A stretch of DNA of 64,000 nucleotides, from contig JADGKB010000058.1 of assembly GCA_027604185.1 (NCBI GenBank), positions 24,957-88,956 on the forward strand. The letters run 5' to 3'. How positions within the stretch are numbered: position 1 is the first letter of the stretch; each line of letters begins with the position of its first letter. Below, piece after piece: positions 39,990 to 51,410 of the stretch. Source of the DNA: Boothiomyces macroporosus (lineage: Eukaryota > Chytridiomycota > Chytridiomycetes > Rhizophydiales > Terramycetaceae). The position numbers were made by a program, and so were the translations under genes. Under the pieces are notes generated by a model that had not been told where the DNA came from, did no database searches, and worked only from the letters and a program-made list of their open reading frames with translations.

Positions 39990-41713
39990 ATGAAGTATGT
40001 CTTTTTCCAAACCTTAATTGCTACTTCTCCTCGGGTGAAAAAGTTTGACGCGTTTATGATTAAGTAATTGAAATCTAACGAGAAATTGCACAGTAATATC
40101 AGCATTGGACTTAAAACGCTTGCAACTCCAGCTAGACCACTCGGAAACTCTGAACGACGTGCTTGAAAAAGATGTAAGTCCTATTTTAAATTGAGAAATT
40201 ACAAAGAAAGGAGCTTTCACAGAGCCGAACAAAAAATTGGGCAGATACAGTCTTAGGACAAAGCCGATTGAAGAAGGAACAGAGAGAAGCAGAGAGACTT
40301 GCAAAAATAGCTGCTGAAAAAGAAAAATCAGACGAAGAGAAAAGAGAAGTGTTACAAAGACGAAACAATGCAATAGAGCGAGCGAGAAGACTACAATATA
40401 TGGAAACAGACATTGTTAAAAAATTTCATTCGAAAATTAATGAACTGAATGTCCTTCAAGTACCATTCAATTAAAGTAGGAACGCGAGCTTCAAATTAAT
40501 CTTAAAGAAAGCCGTAAAAATGCTGGGCTCGCTGAAGAGATGAGCTATCAATTGCAGAAGTATCAAGCTGAGAAGATAAACGAGGAAACCAAAGCCATTG
40601 AAAAGTTTACACAACGGATTAATTTGGCAAGAGAAAATCTAAAACAAATTCAAGAAAAGAAGACTAAGCAGGATTTGGAAAAGCAGGTTTATTATCGCTT
40701 ATATAGAATGAAATCAAATATGGTATGCAATTACTTCGTGATGCACAACATTACAAAGAGCAACAGATTGCATTGCAAGATAAAAAGAGGGCAGAGCATC
40801 TAAAGTTCAGAAAGGAATTGGATCTAATGCGCCAGGATGCTGAGAATCAAAGGCATTGGGAGGAATATCAAGACTATGAGGAAGATTTAAAAATTCAAAA
40901 GTGGAATGCTTTCAAAGACTATCAAAATAAAATGAAGAAGCAGATAGAAGAAAAGTGGTTCAAGTCTGTTATTATTAACATTAGCGAAAGTCTACACTCC
41001 CGTTCTAAAATTGGAGAATCCGTAAGACAAAAGGAGGTTAATGAAACTGAGAAGCAGATGGAAATTCAAAGAAAACACGAACTACTTTCCCAAAAGAAGA
41101 CCCAGGAGGAGTTTGAGTTGAAACTGAGAAAGAAACAGGAACTTAACAGATCTATGAAAGAATTCTATGAATTGCATGTAATATTGAAGTAACTTTAGAA
41201 AAGAGATAAAGCCAAGCAAATGGAAGAAGAGAAACAAAAAGATTTAGAAATGCTAGAGGAGTACAAAAAAGTTGAAAAAGAAGTTCATGAAGCAAAATTG
41301 AAACAACGCGCAAAAGCCATTCAAACAAATTTGGAGCTTCAAGAGTTTAATTTGAATTTGGCTGTAAAATTTTATTTATGTAGAAACAAAAACAGATGAA
41401 AAATTATGATGCTTTAGAAATGGATTTATCACAAGACAACATAAAGTTTCAAAATTATATGATTGAAGTTGCGAATGAACCGTGGGCATTGAAAAACCCT
41501 CTAATTCAGGAATATGTAAAAAAACAGCTCAAGAAAAGTGCAGCCATGCAAGTTAAACCCTCTAAAGAATCTTCAAAAACTCATAGAAGACTTGGGTTTC
41601 AAGGCCACCAATACAGTGTTGTTGATCTGGCTGGTAGCAATGACATAGTTAAAGGACAATATCTGGATATGCTTGTAAATGGACAGAAATTCAAATTGCA
41701 AAATAAAAACTAG
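39990..41713 (+). CDS. CFAP210 (CCDC173)-like axonemal coiled-coil protein
   Basis: A 526-aa coiled-coil protein. VISALDLKRLQLQLD, KNWADTVLGQSRLKKE, RNNAIERARRLQYMETDIVK and FHSKINELNVLQERELQI match CFAP210/CCDC173 (human 552 aa), a microtubule inner protein of motile cilia. Nearly all of it is predicted helix rich in K, E and Q. Seven introns: 40064-40082, 40173-40194, 40460-40479, 40687-40706, 40964-40984, 41178-41198 and 41364-41383. The fifth is 21 nt with no in-frame stop, so retention would only add seven residues. I start at 39990; an in-frame ATG at 40056 is an alternative. It ends 8 nt from the convergent Dabb gene. Confidence 0.85.
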
Positions 41714-41721
41714 TTTATAGC

Positions 41722-42031
41722 TTAGATTTCAATATCCATAGCAAGCACGCCATTTGGTAATACAAATGGCTTGACACATTCTTCTACAAATTTCACATGC
41801 AACGGATGAATCGAATAGGCATTCAATGCCTGATGGATTAGATCTTATTACCTCCTTGGACTTCAACTCCATGTACAGTATGTGGGTGAAACCTTGATGT
41901 CTATCGGTGAAAGTTCGACCAAAGGTATGCTTAAGCACACCGTCAATTGATTGCAATTCAGCCAATCTTGCCTTGGTATCGGCTTCGACCAGTGAGTCCT
42001 TAAATTTGAACAGTACGAAATGCTGAATCAT
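41722..42031 (-). CDS. Stress-responsive A/B barrel (Dabb) domain protein
   Basis: A 95-aa protein made of one Dabb (dimeric alpha-beta barrel) domain: MIQHFVLFKFKDSL at the start, GFTHILYMELKSKEAL in the middle, then HPLHVKFVEECVKPF. Single-domain Dabb proteins occur widely in bacteria, plants and fungi; most have no known reaction. One 22-nt intron at 41830-41851 joins SKE to ALNAYSIHP. Its start codon is separated from the divergent gene's start by only 11 nt. Confidence 0.88.
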
Positions 42032-42042
42032 TTTTTCAATTT

Positions 42043-43522
42043 ATGGAATCTTTTTTGGAGAACATATCCAATGAAATTTCAAGCAGCTTGGGAATTCAGT
42101 TGCAGCTGAAATCCAACCGCATTCCAATAAAAAAGATTCCGGAGGAGGATTACACTAAATTGGTCGAAAATGTAAGGCAAGGTTTACTTTAGCTGAAAGC
42201 AATGAGGATTGTTCAGGATGTGCAGATTAGTGACAATGTGATAACAGTGATTCCGAATGAGTTAAATCTCTGCGTGGATATCCTCAATAGACCCAGGAAG
42301 CCGGATTTGGATGGAAAAGTTGCTGTCCAATTTGAACTCCCAATGCCTGGAGTTGGCCTATCGATTACGGATATTCGCACGATTTACACCACTCTAACTA
42401 TTGGAAACATTCTGAAATTCCAAGGATATACAGTGGAATACTTGTTCTTCTTTTTTGAGTGGGAGTTACACACAGGTTTCTTGTTGGAAGGAATGAGAAA
42501 GCTGGGTAGAAAACTTTTAATTGGGGAATATCAGTCGCTTGGAGAGATTGTTATGTCTGAAGGAGACTCAAATATTGCTCTACAGAATCTAAGGAAGCTA
42601 GCAGAGGTTCAATATTCATCTAAATTAGAAAGATCCAGTATTGTCTCAATACTGGGAGAATGTATGTGAAGTAGTGAGCAATCATTATCAAGAAATGTTT
42701 AATCGATGCAATATTGAAATGGATGTGGTAATGGCAAAGAGCCTCCGTCTAAATGAAGAGTTGAAAAATTTAAATGGATACTATTCAAAACCAGAGACAA
42801 TACTTTCCAAGCATGATCCTGGCTGTAAAACGATTTATGTATTTAATCAGAAACACAAATATGCTTTTGAATTCGCAAAGAAACAGTACAAGTCAATTGT
42901 CTTGTGTCCTGTGGGGAAATGTGAAGGATTGGAGGCACCAGCCGATTTGGAAAGCATTATAAATAGAGCTGAATCGGTGATGGTTAAAAAAGAAATATCC
43001 GACCCCGACGAGCTTCTTCTGGCCAAAAATTTAGGAAAATCTTCCTTTATTCTTCAATTCAATCAGGTTAATGCGCAAACAGTGATTACATTTGATGGTA
43101 TCACTGCTAGAAATCATGAAATGCATGGTATATATTTGCAGTATGCGCATGCGAGAATTTGGGGGTATTACGATGTTAACGTAAGGATTCAAAAGTATTT
43201 AGAAGAGAGCAATTTAATGCAACTGTTTCCTTCTGTAAATCCGGATTGGGCAATTTTACTTCAAACACCAAAGATACTTGGAACCATACAATTGCTGGAT
43301 AAGTTTGACGCAATCTTAGCGAAAAGCGTCACCAACCCTAATCAGTTAGTAAACTATTTGATAGCACTTGCCAAAAATATATCCAGCAATTACTATCATT
43401 TTAGAGTAAAGGGAGAAGATTTGCAAATCCAGAAGACTCGATGGATTGTTTATGCGCGCGTCTTATTTGTGCTTTCTTCAGGAATGAAGATATTAGGACT
43501 ATCCCCAATTAATAAAATGTAA
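42043..43522 (+). CDS. Catalytically dead arginyl-tRNA synthetase-like protein (DALRD3-like)
   Basis: A 478-aa relative of class I ArgRS. The C-terminal DALR anticodon-binding domain is clear: YLQYAHARIWGYY, NYLIALAKNISSNYYHF, ARVLFVLSSGMKILGLSPINKM. The N-terminus looks like the ArgRS additional domain. The catalytic centre is lost: where ArgRS has F-x-x-P-N-I-A-K-x-x-H-x-G-H this protein reads ELPMPGVGLSITDIRTIYTT, with no HIGH. Such degeneration is known for DALRD3, which recruits METTL2 to make m3C in arginine tRNAs in animals. Introns 42172-42192 and 42607-42628. The role here is inference; a degenerate mitochondrial ArgRS is the alternative. Confidence 0.75.
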
Positions 43523-43543
43523 CATTATAGTTCAAAATACACT

Positions 43544-45243
43544 TTATTCACCTTCATTGACCCGGAAGAATTCCATCTCCAACAGTTCTTCAACTTTTGG
43601 TCGATCATTTGGATATTTACTCAGCATGGATGTAAGAGCGTCAACTGCAGCCTCACTCAGTTCAATCGGTAACAGTCCCTTGCCATGTACAGACGTGCGA
43701 AGACGATCAATTCTGGAACCTATATCAAGCTCCATTATTTCTTCATCATTTGCAAATGGGTCCATCTTGAACAGCAAAACATACAACAGTGTTCCAAGTG
43801 CCCACACTTCTTGATGAACAGGGTAATAGAGATTTCCACCAAGCGCTTCCGGCGAAGAAAACTTTTGGGTTCCATAAAATGTTGTGGTTGGTTCTTTCTT
43901 TATTGGCATTGTTGAACCAAAGTCGATTAGTTTGACCTCCATTGTTGCTTTGTTTATCATGATATTCTCATCTATGGTTAATGCCATTGACCTTTGATAT
44001 CATTATGGGAATACCCCAATTTATACATTTTCTGAATGATTTTTACGATATTTTTGAATATGTGACAAGCCTGTTTCTCTTCAACTGGCCCAAACATTTC
44101 AATATAGTCGTACAAGTCCACCCACTCGCTTCCCAAGAATTCCATGATGATAATATACCTTTGACCGACTTCGAAATGCTCTATATACTGAATCATCTCT
44201 TTCATTCCTGACCTTTGAAATTCCCTCATCATGCAAATCTCTAATGGCAGCTTTTTCGTTGGGGTCTCATTGTGCCAATGCCAGACATTGCTAGAATGGA
44301 TAAATTTCGCAACCACTTGGAGGCCATCTGATCTTCTTTCAGCAAGGCGAACAGTTGAGTGACCTCCGGTCCCAATTTGCCGAATTACCTGCCGTGAGAT
44401 TGTTTTTACCATGTAGTTATTATTAAATCTTTCAATCTCCTCTAGCGCGAATGGATTGTCGTCAAACTCTCCATCTTCTTCATCATCAAATATTTTTGTT
44501 CTGGGAAGCGCGATTTCTTTTACAGCTGGACTCACTTTGCTTTTGCTCAGATCCAAGATTCGTTTCAAAAACGGCTTTGAAGCACTGAAAGTACGGTTGG
44601 CGGACAGGGATCTCCCAAGGAGCTTTACTAAATTCGGCTTTGGCGATACTTTTGCCAGCAAATCCTTCTTTTCGTCCTTTTGCTTCAATTTTGGTATTTT
44701 GGACACAAACTCTGTATTCTTCTTTTTTGAGAGAAATTCCTTTATGAAATTCGATTTTTTTGGTTCTTTGAGTTCTGGTAACTGGTTTAGCGAACGCTGG
44801 GATTCTGCCAATGTCCCCATGGAATCATCTATGTCGGCTTCCCGATCACCCAAGTCTTGTTCCCCATCTTCCAATTCTATTAAATCGACGCCCTTATTCA
44901 AATTCTTCATATGATTAGCTCTCCACATTTTCAAAGGATTTCCAAACTTTCCTTTGTCCTCAGACAACATCTGAGTGTCCCACTTTCTCAAATTAGTTGC
45001 TGGGGCTGTTTTTGGCACTAGAAGAGCTTCCGTTTTCCATTTGCGAGATAGTTTTGAAAATTTACTGGGTAATTCCAATACTTCACCAAAGTCAGACTCT
45101 TCAGATTCGTTGCAACTTCCCAAATCCTGCTCGGATTGTCTAGAGTCGATTGTTGAGGCCGATGTCGCTAATTTTGAAAATAGCTTGGGTTTATTTTCTG
45201 GGTCAATCACCATTTCAGATATTCCTACTCTGTAAATTTCCAT
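43544..45243 (-). CDS. Serine/threonine protein kinase, PAS-kinase/Pim-like catalytic domain
   Basis: A 559-aa kinase. The first 270 residues are charged and unstructured. The catalytic domain starts RQIGTGGHSTVRLAE (glycine loop), VVAKFIHS (lysine), catalytic loop YSHNDIKDENIMI, LIDFGST (DFG), SSPEALGGNLYYPVHQEVWALGTLLYVLLF. The insert DLYDYIEMFGPVEE and the following layout are closest to PAS kinases (Psk1, Rim15-like group) and Pim. HRD is changed to HND, keeping the catalytic Asp. One 20-nt intron (43972-43991) splits IK|DENI. The start at 45243 is the first ATG in frame; a possible 20-nt intron overlapping it (45228-45247) would open further coding upstream, so the N-terminus is uncertain. 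Confidence 0.82.
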
Positions 45244-45771
45244 TTACCTGCCGCTTCCAATTGTTCTGATTCGGTGTCTCTGTGGTTCTTGATATTAATC
45301 TTTCTGTTACCATTTGTATTCCCTCCTAATCCTACTGACTTTAGCAAAAATTGGGTGACGTTTACAACGCGTTTTTAGCAAAATGAAAACAATAACAAGA
45401 CTTGATCCTAAACGGAATGAGAATCTCCAACTAGCTAGATATATGGCGGATAGCGTTCTGATAGGAGGATCCCTCTATTCATCGATTGGAGAAATCGAAT
45501 GATGAGGGTGAAGGCATTGCAAATAGCATTACCTATTAAATTGAGGAAGGCAAACATCCTCAAATTGTCTTGTTAAAACAATTTAAACCTTGAAACAGCC
45601 CTAATCTGCTGTTTCCGATACCAAAGTTTCTAGTCGCTGAATCTCAAAATAGACCGCATCCGCCATTTCGCTTATAGCTCATAAACTCGATTTCGGAATT
45701 GCGCAAAATGATTTTGCTGATTCCATGATGATAGCCAAGCTGAAATTTGAAGATCAAAAAAAGTTTGCACA
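45244..45771. other. Divergent spacer between kinase and Y14 genes
   Basis: About 530 nt. Part nearest the kinase (to about 45375) is open in one minus-strand frame that could be an upstream kinase exon but lacks an ATG. Otherwise no feature is recognised. Confidence 0.5.
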
Positions 45772-46372
45772 ATGACAAACAGAGAAGAGGAGGTTGCTAT
45801 TGATCTTGACGACGACAACTTTGATGGCGAAATGATTATAGAAGAAGGTACTGAATAACCTTACCAGATTCCACAACCAGAGTCAAGCAGGCTGCTTCGA
45901 AACGCAAAGGAAGAGGGTTCAACAATTCCCAGAGAGGTACGAGACTTTAACAGGAGAAAAAAGGGACCATTTCAAGGACGGCTCATTTGACAGATTGGAA
46001 GATTCTACCGGAAAAGCACAGCGATGTAATTTCACTTAATTTTAGCCGTGGAAGGATGGATTGTGCTGGTAACCAATGTCCACGAAGAACTTACTGAGGA
46101 AGACTTGATTGAAAAGTTTGCAGAATATGGCCCCATCAAAAATATTCATATGAACCTGGATCGCAGAACAGGCTACGTCAAAGTAGAGCATTTTAACACA
46201 GGGGTATGCCTTAATTGAATATAATGAATACGAAGAAGCAAAGAATGCCATCAGCAATCTTGACGGGACCGATCTTCAAGGGAAAATCCTGAAATGCGAT
46301 TTCGCCTTTGTCAGAGGTTCTCACGCAAGTCATTCAGTCCAGCAAATCAGCAAGAGGAGGGAGAAGCGCTAA
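45772..46372 (+). CDS. RNA-binding protein Y14 (RBM8A), exon-junction complex subunit
   Basis: A 173-aa Y14 homologue (human 174). The N-terminal KRKGRGF motif and acidic start precede the [68 protein letters not shown]. The C-terminus is basic (SKRREKR). Y14 pairs with Mago in the exon-junction complex and marks spliced mRNA for export and nonsense-mediated decay. Four introns: 45848-45867, 45937-45956, 46026-46045, 46183-46201. The second could also end three nt earlier (17 nt), giving one extra Gly; frame is the same. Stop TAA runs into AATAAA. Confidence 0.95.
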
Positions 46373-46412
46373 TAAAATCTTTAACTGATTTTGGTATCAT
46401 TATTTTTTTTCC

Positions 46413-47952
46413 ATGTTGCGACGAATTGGGCAACCACTGTTCAATACCCATCCTCACTTGATCAAACAGAATGAATGTAATTGAACATTAAATCAGTGAC
46501 GATAGGAATATCCGCTTTGGAGTATAAACAGAGGCAGCTGGCGTTATCTCTTTCAGTACCAAAAAAATCACTTATAATTGTCCCGGGATTTGGGTTGCGA
46601 TATCAGACGAACGGAATATTCTATCCATTCCATCAGCAAACTGGTAAGTCTTGGTTTATTCTGATTTACTTTATTTAACTGGATTCAACGAACCTAATGG
46701 GCTGATGATGATGGAGTGCCAAGAACACTCCTTGACCATGACCATGTTTGTACACCCTGTTGACAAATACACAGAGCGGTGGGACGGTCCAAGAGGTAAA
46801 TACAGCTAATAGAAGCGGGATTGGAAGGCGCGAAGGAAGTATTTGGAGCCGACCATGCATATCCAATATCTTCAATCGAACTTCATCTTCATGATTTGTT
46901 GAAATCCAAAAAGATTGATACAATATTCACCAACTTACCTCTCAATCAAGCTAATGAGCCATCTTTGCTTGACGGGACTCACATTAACACGGTATCTGGC
47001 TCAGCGACTCACCCTTCCGGAAATGTAGAAGCAAGCGATTTCCTATCGAAACTAAGGATTAAAAAGGAGTACGGGGGCTTTGGTGGATGGTTATCACCAA
47101 ACAGGGTAAAAGTTAAACCACTTGGCACGATTATTGATTCCCTGAGAAATATTAAAAGCAGCTCAGAGATAAATCTAATGCGCAACAGTGGCCGAATAGC
47201 TGGAAGAGCTTTTCAAGCAGCAATGAGGGCAACCAAACCTGGAATGACTGAACATCAGATTCATGCCACTTTGGAATATGAAGTTAAAATGCAGATGGGA
47301 ACTGGGCTGTCTTATGTTCCGGTTGTTGCTAGCGGTAAAAATGCGCTTATTCTACACTATGTGCAAAACTTGCAACAGTTAAAGTAACTTGTTTTTGACC
47401 CAGGGATGGAGATTTACTGTTGGTTGATGCTGGAGCGGAATATGGGGGATATGCGTCAGATATCACCCGTACATGGCCAGTTAACGGAAAGTTTAGCCCA
47501 GCTCAGAGGGAAGTCTACACGGCTGTTCTTAAAGTGCAAAAAGAAATGATCAAGGTAATCTCTGAATAACATAGAAAAGCGTGATTAATGCCACTTTGGA
47601 TGGACTACAATATGAGACTTATGAAATGTTAAAAGAAGAGCTGTCAAGAATTCTCAAAAGAACTATTGGATCAAGAGAGATGAATACCTTGTATCCTCAT
47701 CATGTGGGCCATTATATTGGTTTGGATGTTCATGATACTGCTTCTATATCACGTTCAAAACCTTTGGAGGAAGGCATGTGTATTACAATCGAGCCAGGCA
47801 TATATATTCCTGACACTGATGAATATGGAATCTACCGCGGAATAGGTATTAGAATTGAAGACGATATTTGCATTACCAAAGATGGGCCAGTAATTTTAAC
47901 TGTTGAAGCTCCAAAAGAGATTGAAGATATTGAATTTACAATGAACAATTAA
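46413..47952 (+). CDS. Icp55/XPNPEP3-type mitochondrial aminopeptidase
   Basis: A 479-aa M24 metallopeptidase. Icp55 trims one residue from mitochondrial precursors after MPP cleavage. The N-terminus [18 protein letters not shown] opens the mature-type QPxxxTHPHL motif. Metal ligands appear in order: [20 protein letters not shown] (two Asp), [13 protein letters not shown] (His), TIEPGIYIP (Glu) and IGIRIEDD (Glu). Five introns: 46478-46497, 46644-46663, 46796-46815, 47384-47403, 47555-47574. The second ends CTG, not AG; removing it joins FHQQT to [11 protein letters not shown] as required. The convergent HEM2 stop is 21 nt away. Confidence 0.93.
46644..46663 (+). other. Non-AG (GT-TG) mini-intron in Icp55 gene
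   Basis: Twenty nt, gtaagtcttggtttattctg, with a strong GTAAGT start. It is bounded by the conserved M24B segment [14 protein letters not shown]. No AG occurs in the next 40 nt that would keep the frame. Confidence 0.75.
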
Positions 47953-47973
47953 TAAATGTGTCAATGAAGCTAT

Positions 47974-48986
<1,013 letters not shown>

Positions 48987-49058
48987 GTTGAAAATTAGTC
49001 AAAATTTCATTGGGGCAACGCTTGTATGTAAAACAGAATTTATTTAGGGATAAAATAA

Positions 49059-50378
49059 TTAGAAAGTGATTTTAGTTCCGGATGGTTTTGGGAAGGATTT
49101 GGAAGCACCTCTATTTCCTCCACGGCCACCTCTTTGTCCACCACGGCCTCTACCTCTGTCGTTACCTCTTCCACGGCCACCGAATCCTCCTCTGTTGCCT
49201 TGAACAGAGTCTCTTGGCTGGGAGTAGTCAAGACGGACTGAACGACCAGCAATGTTGCGGCCATTCAAAGCATCAACTGCAGCTTTGGCAGCATCAACGC
49301 TGTCATATTCAAGGTATCCAAATCCTTTGAATGCACCAGTTTCACGGTCAGTAGGGAAACGAAGAGAGGTAATAGCACCATGAGCAGAGAACAATTGTCT
49401 GATTTCTTCTTCTTCGACATTGAAAGCCAAGTTGCCCAAGAACAAAATGTTGCTTGGAGCAGATTGTGGTTTATCAACTTTGCCACCACTTTCTCTGTTA
49501 CCAGTTGGTTTTGGAGCAGACATGTCAACTCTAATTTCTCTTCCGTCAACGTTGGTTCCAGTCAAAGCAATAGCTTTCTTTGCAGATTCAGTATCACCAA
49601 ATTCTACATATCCGTATCCTTTAGCTCTACCAGTTTGTTTATCAGTGATAATTCTGGTAGCTTTTACCTCGCCACATTCAGCAAATACTTCTGCGAGTTG
49701 GTCTTCAGTAACATTCCATGACAAGTTACCGACAAAGACAGTAGTATCTTGGGATTCATCGGTCTTTACCTTCTTTGTAGAAACTTCTGCTTCTTCGGCT
49801 TCTTCAGCAGGTCTTTTCTTGCTTTCTACTTCTGCTTCTTCATCAGAAGAGTCTGAATCACTGCTGGATTCTTTTGCCTTTTCATCTTCGCTTTCAGAAT
49901 CAGAGTCTGAATCTTTCTTTGCAGCAGTTTCTTCATCAGAGTCAGATGAATCAGAGTCTGAGGAGTCTTGCTTGGCAGCTTCAACCTTCTTTGCTGGTTC
50001 TTCATCAGAGTCAGAGTCGGAATCAGAGTCTGAAGAGTCATCTTTTTTAACTTCAGCTTTCTTTGCTGGTTCTTCATCTGAATCGGAATCGCTGCTATCA
50101 GAATCAGAAGAGTCTTCCTTCTTGGCAGCAGCTTTTTTTGGGGCTTCTTCTTCAGAGTCGGAATCGCTACTGCTGTTCATTGCTTTGGTTTCTTCACTTT
50201 CATCTTCAGAAGAAGAGTCGTCGCTGGAAGATTCTTCTTTGACAACCTTCTTTGGTTTCTTTTCTTCCTTCTTGGAGACCTTTTTATCTTCCTTCTTGGC
50301 TACCTTCTTTTCGACCTTGGCAACCTTGGTTTCCTTGGTTGGTTTTTTAACTTCCTTCTTTGCTACTTTGGAACCCAT
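49059..50378 (-). CDS. Nucleolin-like protein Nsr1/Gar2
   Basis: A 439-aa intronless protein with the Nsr1/nucleolin layout: lysine-rich start, about 150 residues of acidic serine blocks (repeats of SSDSDSDEE with AKK), two RRMs (TTVFVGNLSWNVTEDQLAE; NILFLGNLAFNVEEEEIRQ) and an RGG-type tail with GRGRG repeats. It acts in nucleolar pre-rRNA processing. The 3-base periodicity of the acidic repeats opens a long antisense frame that is not a gene. Strong, G/C-richer codon choice and no introns suit a highly expressed gene. Confidence 0.94.
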   Translation of the reverse strand: MGSKVAKKEVKKPTKETKVAKVEKKVAKKEDKKVSKKEEKKPKKVVKEESSSDDSSSEDESEETKAMNSSSDSDSEEEAPKKAAAKKEDSSDSDSSDSDSDEEPAKKAEVKKDDSSDSDSDSDSDEEPAKKVEAAKQDSSDSDSSDSDEETAAKKDSDSDSESEDEKAKESSSDSDSSDEEAEVESKKRPAEEAEEAEVSTKKVKTDESQDTTVFVGNLSWNVTEDQLAEVFAECGEVKATRIITDKQTGRAKGYGYVEFGDTESAKKAIALTGTNVDGREIRVDMSAPKPTGNRESGGKVDKPQSAPSNILFLGNLAFNVEEEEIRQLFSAHGAITSLRFPTDRETGAFKGFGYLEYDSVDAAKAAVDALNGRNIAGRSVRLDYSQPRDSVQGNRGGFGGRGRGNDRGRGRGGQRGGRGGNRGASKSFPKPSGTKITF

Positions 50379-50613
50379 TGTGGTTTTTATTTTTATGCAG
50401 AGTTTTTATACTCGAATTTTTTTGGTTCTGAAACAAAAAAAAATATACAAGCCATTTGATTGGCCAATTTAATTTCCGTTCAGTTTCAAAGATAGCTTAA
50501 TTTCGTGACAGTGTTTCGATCAACAACGAATCAAACAAAGGGATGCCACTGTGCGGGTTTGGCATATGCGAAAGAGAAAACCTGCCCGATATAGTTCAAT
50601 AATTACAAGTTTA

Positions 50614-51276
50614 TTACATGTCCCCTTTGAGCGGCTTTCGCTCTTCCAAACTGTCTTGGAGAGAGTAGTGGAATATCTTTGAAAGGTAGATTGTTGTGCA
50701 ATGAAAGCCAACAATAAAGATATTGAGCAAAATGAGGAAAGGCGTTGCAAATCTCCAATCTATCCCTCCGTCAATAGTCAGATTCGTTTGCAGCCATTGA
50801 TAAGGAAAAGGCTCTTGATTGAAAGTAACCTGGTATACCATGTTGAGTTCATACCACAGGAAAAGAGACAGCGGAATGAGAACGTGGATGAATGGCATGC
50901 GATTGTGTTCTAAATACAAATCAACTATGGGAAACACCAAGTTAAATATGTGCCCCAAAACAGATGTCAAAATGTGCGTTAAAGGATCCTTTACAAATGA
51001 AACTACATGCGGGAATACTGCAGTCCAGTACATTGTGGTTACTACCCAAGATACAGTATGCGTTACCGCATAGTTAATTTTGAAAGCGGATCTGACGATG
51101 CTGTTCTTTGGACTCTTGTTCTTTAGATATCCAAGAATGAAGTAGCTTGCATTGAAGAATACACAATAGTATGACATGTATGTAAGGCAGCTGTTGATTC
51201 CATAGTAAATAATAAGCCAGTATGACCATAGTAGATGGACAACAATCATGGCAAGCCTGAATCTAACGACTGGCAT
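50614..51276 (-). CDS. Multi-pass membrane protein, related to the product of 52126-53003
   Basis: A 220-aa protein with about six hydrophobic segments (LAMIVVHLLWSYWLIIYYG, VSWVVTTMYWTAVFPHV, ILLNIFIVGFHCTTIYLS). The layout and motifs such as WTAVFP...H-x-x-N-L-V-F-P-I-V-D-L recall FAR-17a/AIG1 or Rolling-stone-type proteins. The gene at 52126-53003 shows the same spacing of W, H, N and FP motifs, so the two look like old paralogues 1.5 kb apart. The ATG at 51276 is taken as start. No intron. Molecular role unknown. Confidence 0.6.
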   Translation of the reverse strand: MPVVRFRLAMIVVHLLWSYWLIIYYGINSCLTYMSYYCVFFNASYFILGYLKNKSPKNSIVRSAFKINYAVTHTVSWVVTTMYWTAVFPHVVSFVKDPLTHILTSVLGHIFNLVFPIVDLYLEHNRMPFIHVLIPLSLFLWYELNMVYQVTFNQEPFPYQWLQTNLTIDGGIDWRFATPFLILLNIFIVGFHCTTIYLSKIFHYSLQDSLEERKPLKGDM

Positions 51277-51410
51277 TTCTGAACTACATTGCAACTTCAA
51301 TGACAGCTATTTATAACCACCTGAAACCGAAAAGCCTTTACCAGACATCATCTTGCCCCCATTGGTTTCGCAATGATGTGTTACAAATAGAGCTGAAAAT
51401 TGAGAATAGA

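Noticed and set aside
45228..45247. Possible extra intron over the kinase start codon
   Set aside because: It would open about 40 upstream codons but no ATG is found there, so the ATG at 45243 is kept as the working start.
49420..50472. 350-codon plus-strand open frame rich in serine and glutamate
   Set aside because: It is the antisense shadow of the repetitive acidic region of NSR1; the minus-strand product has two clear RRMs and an RGG tail.
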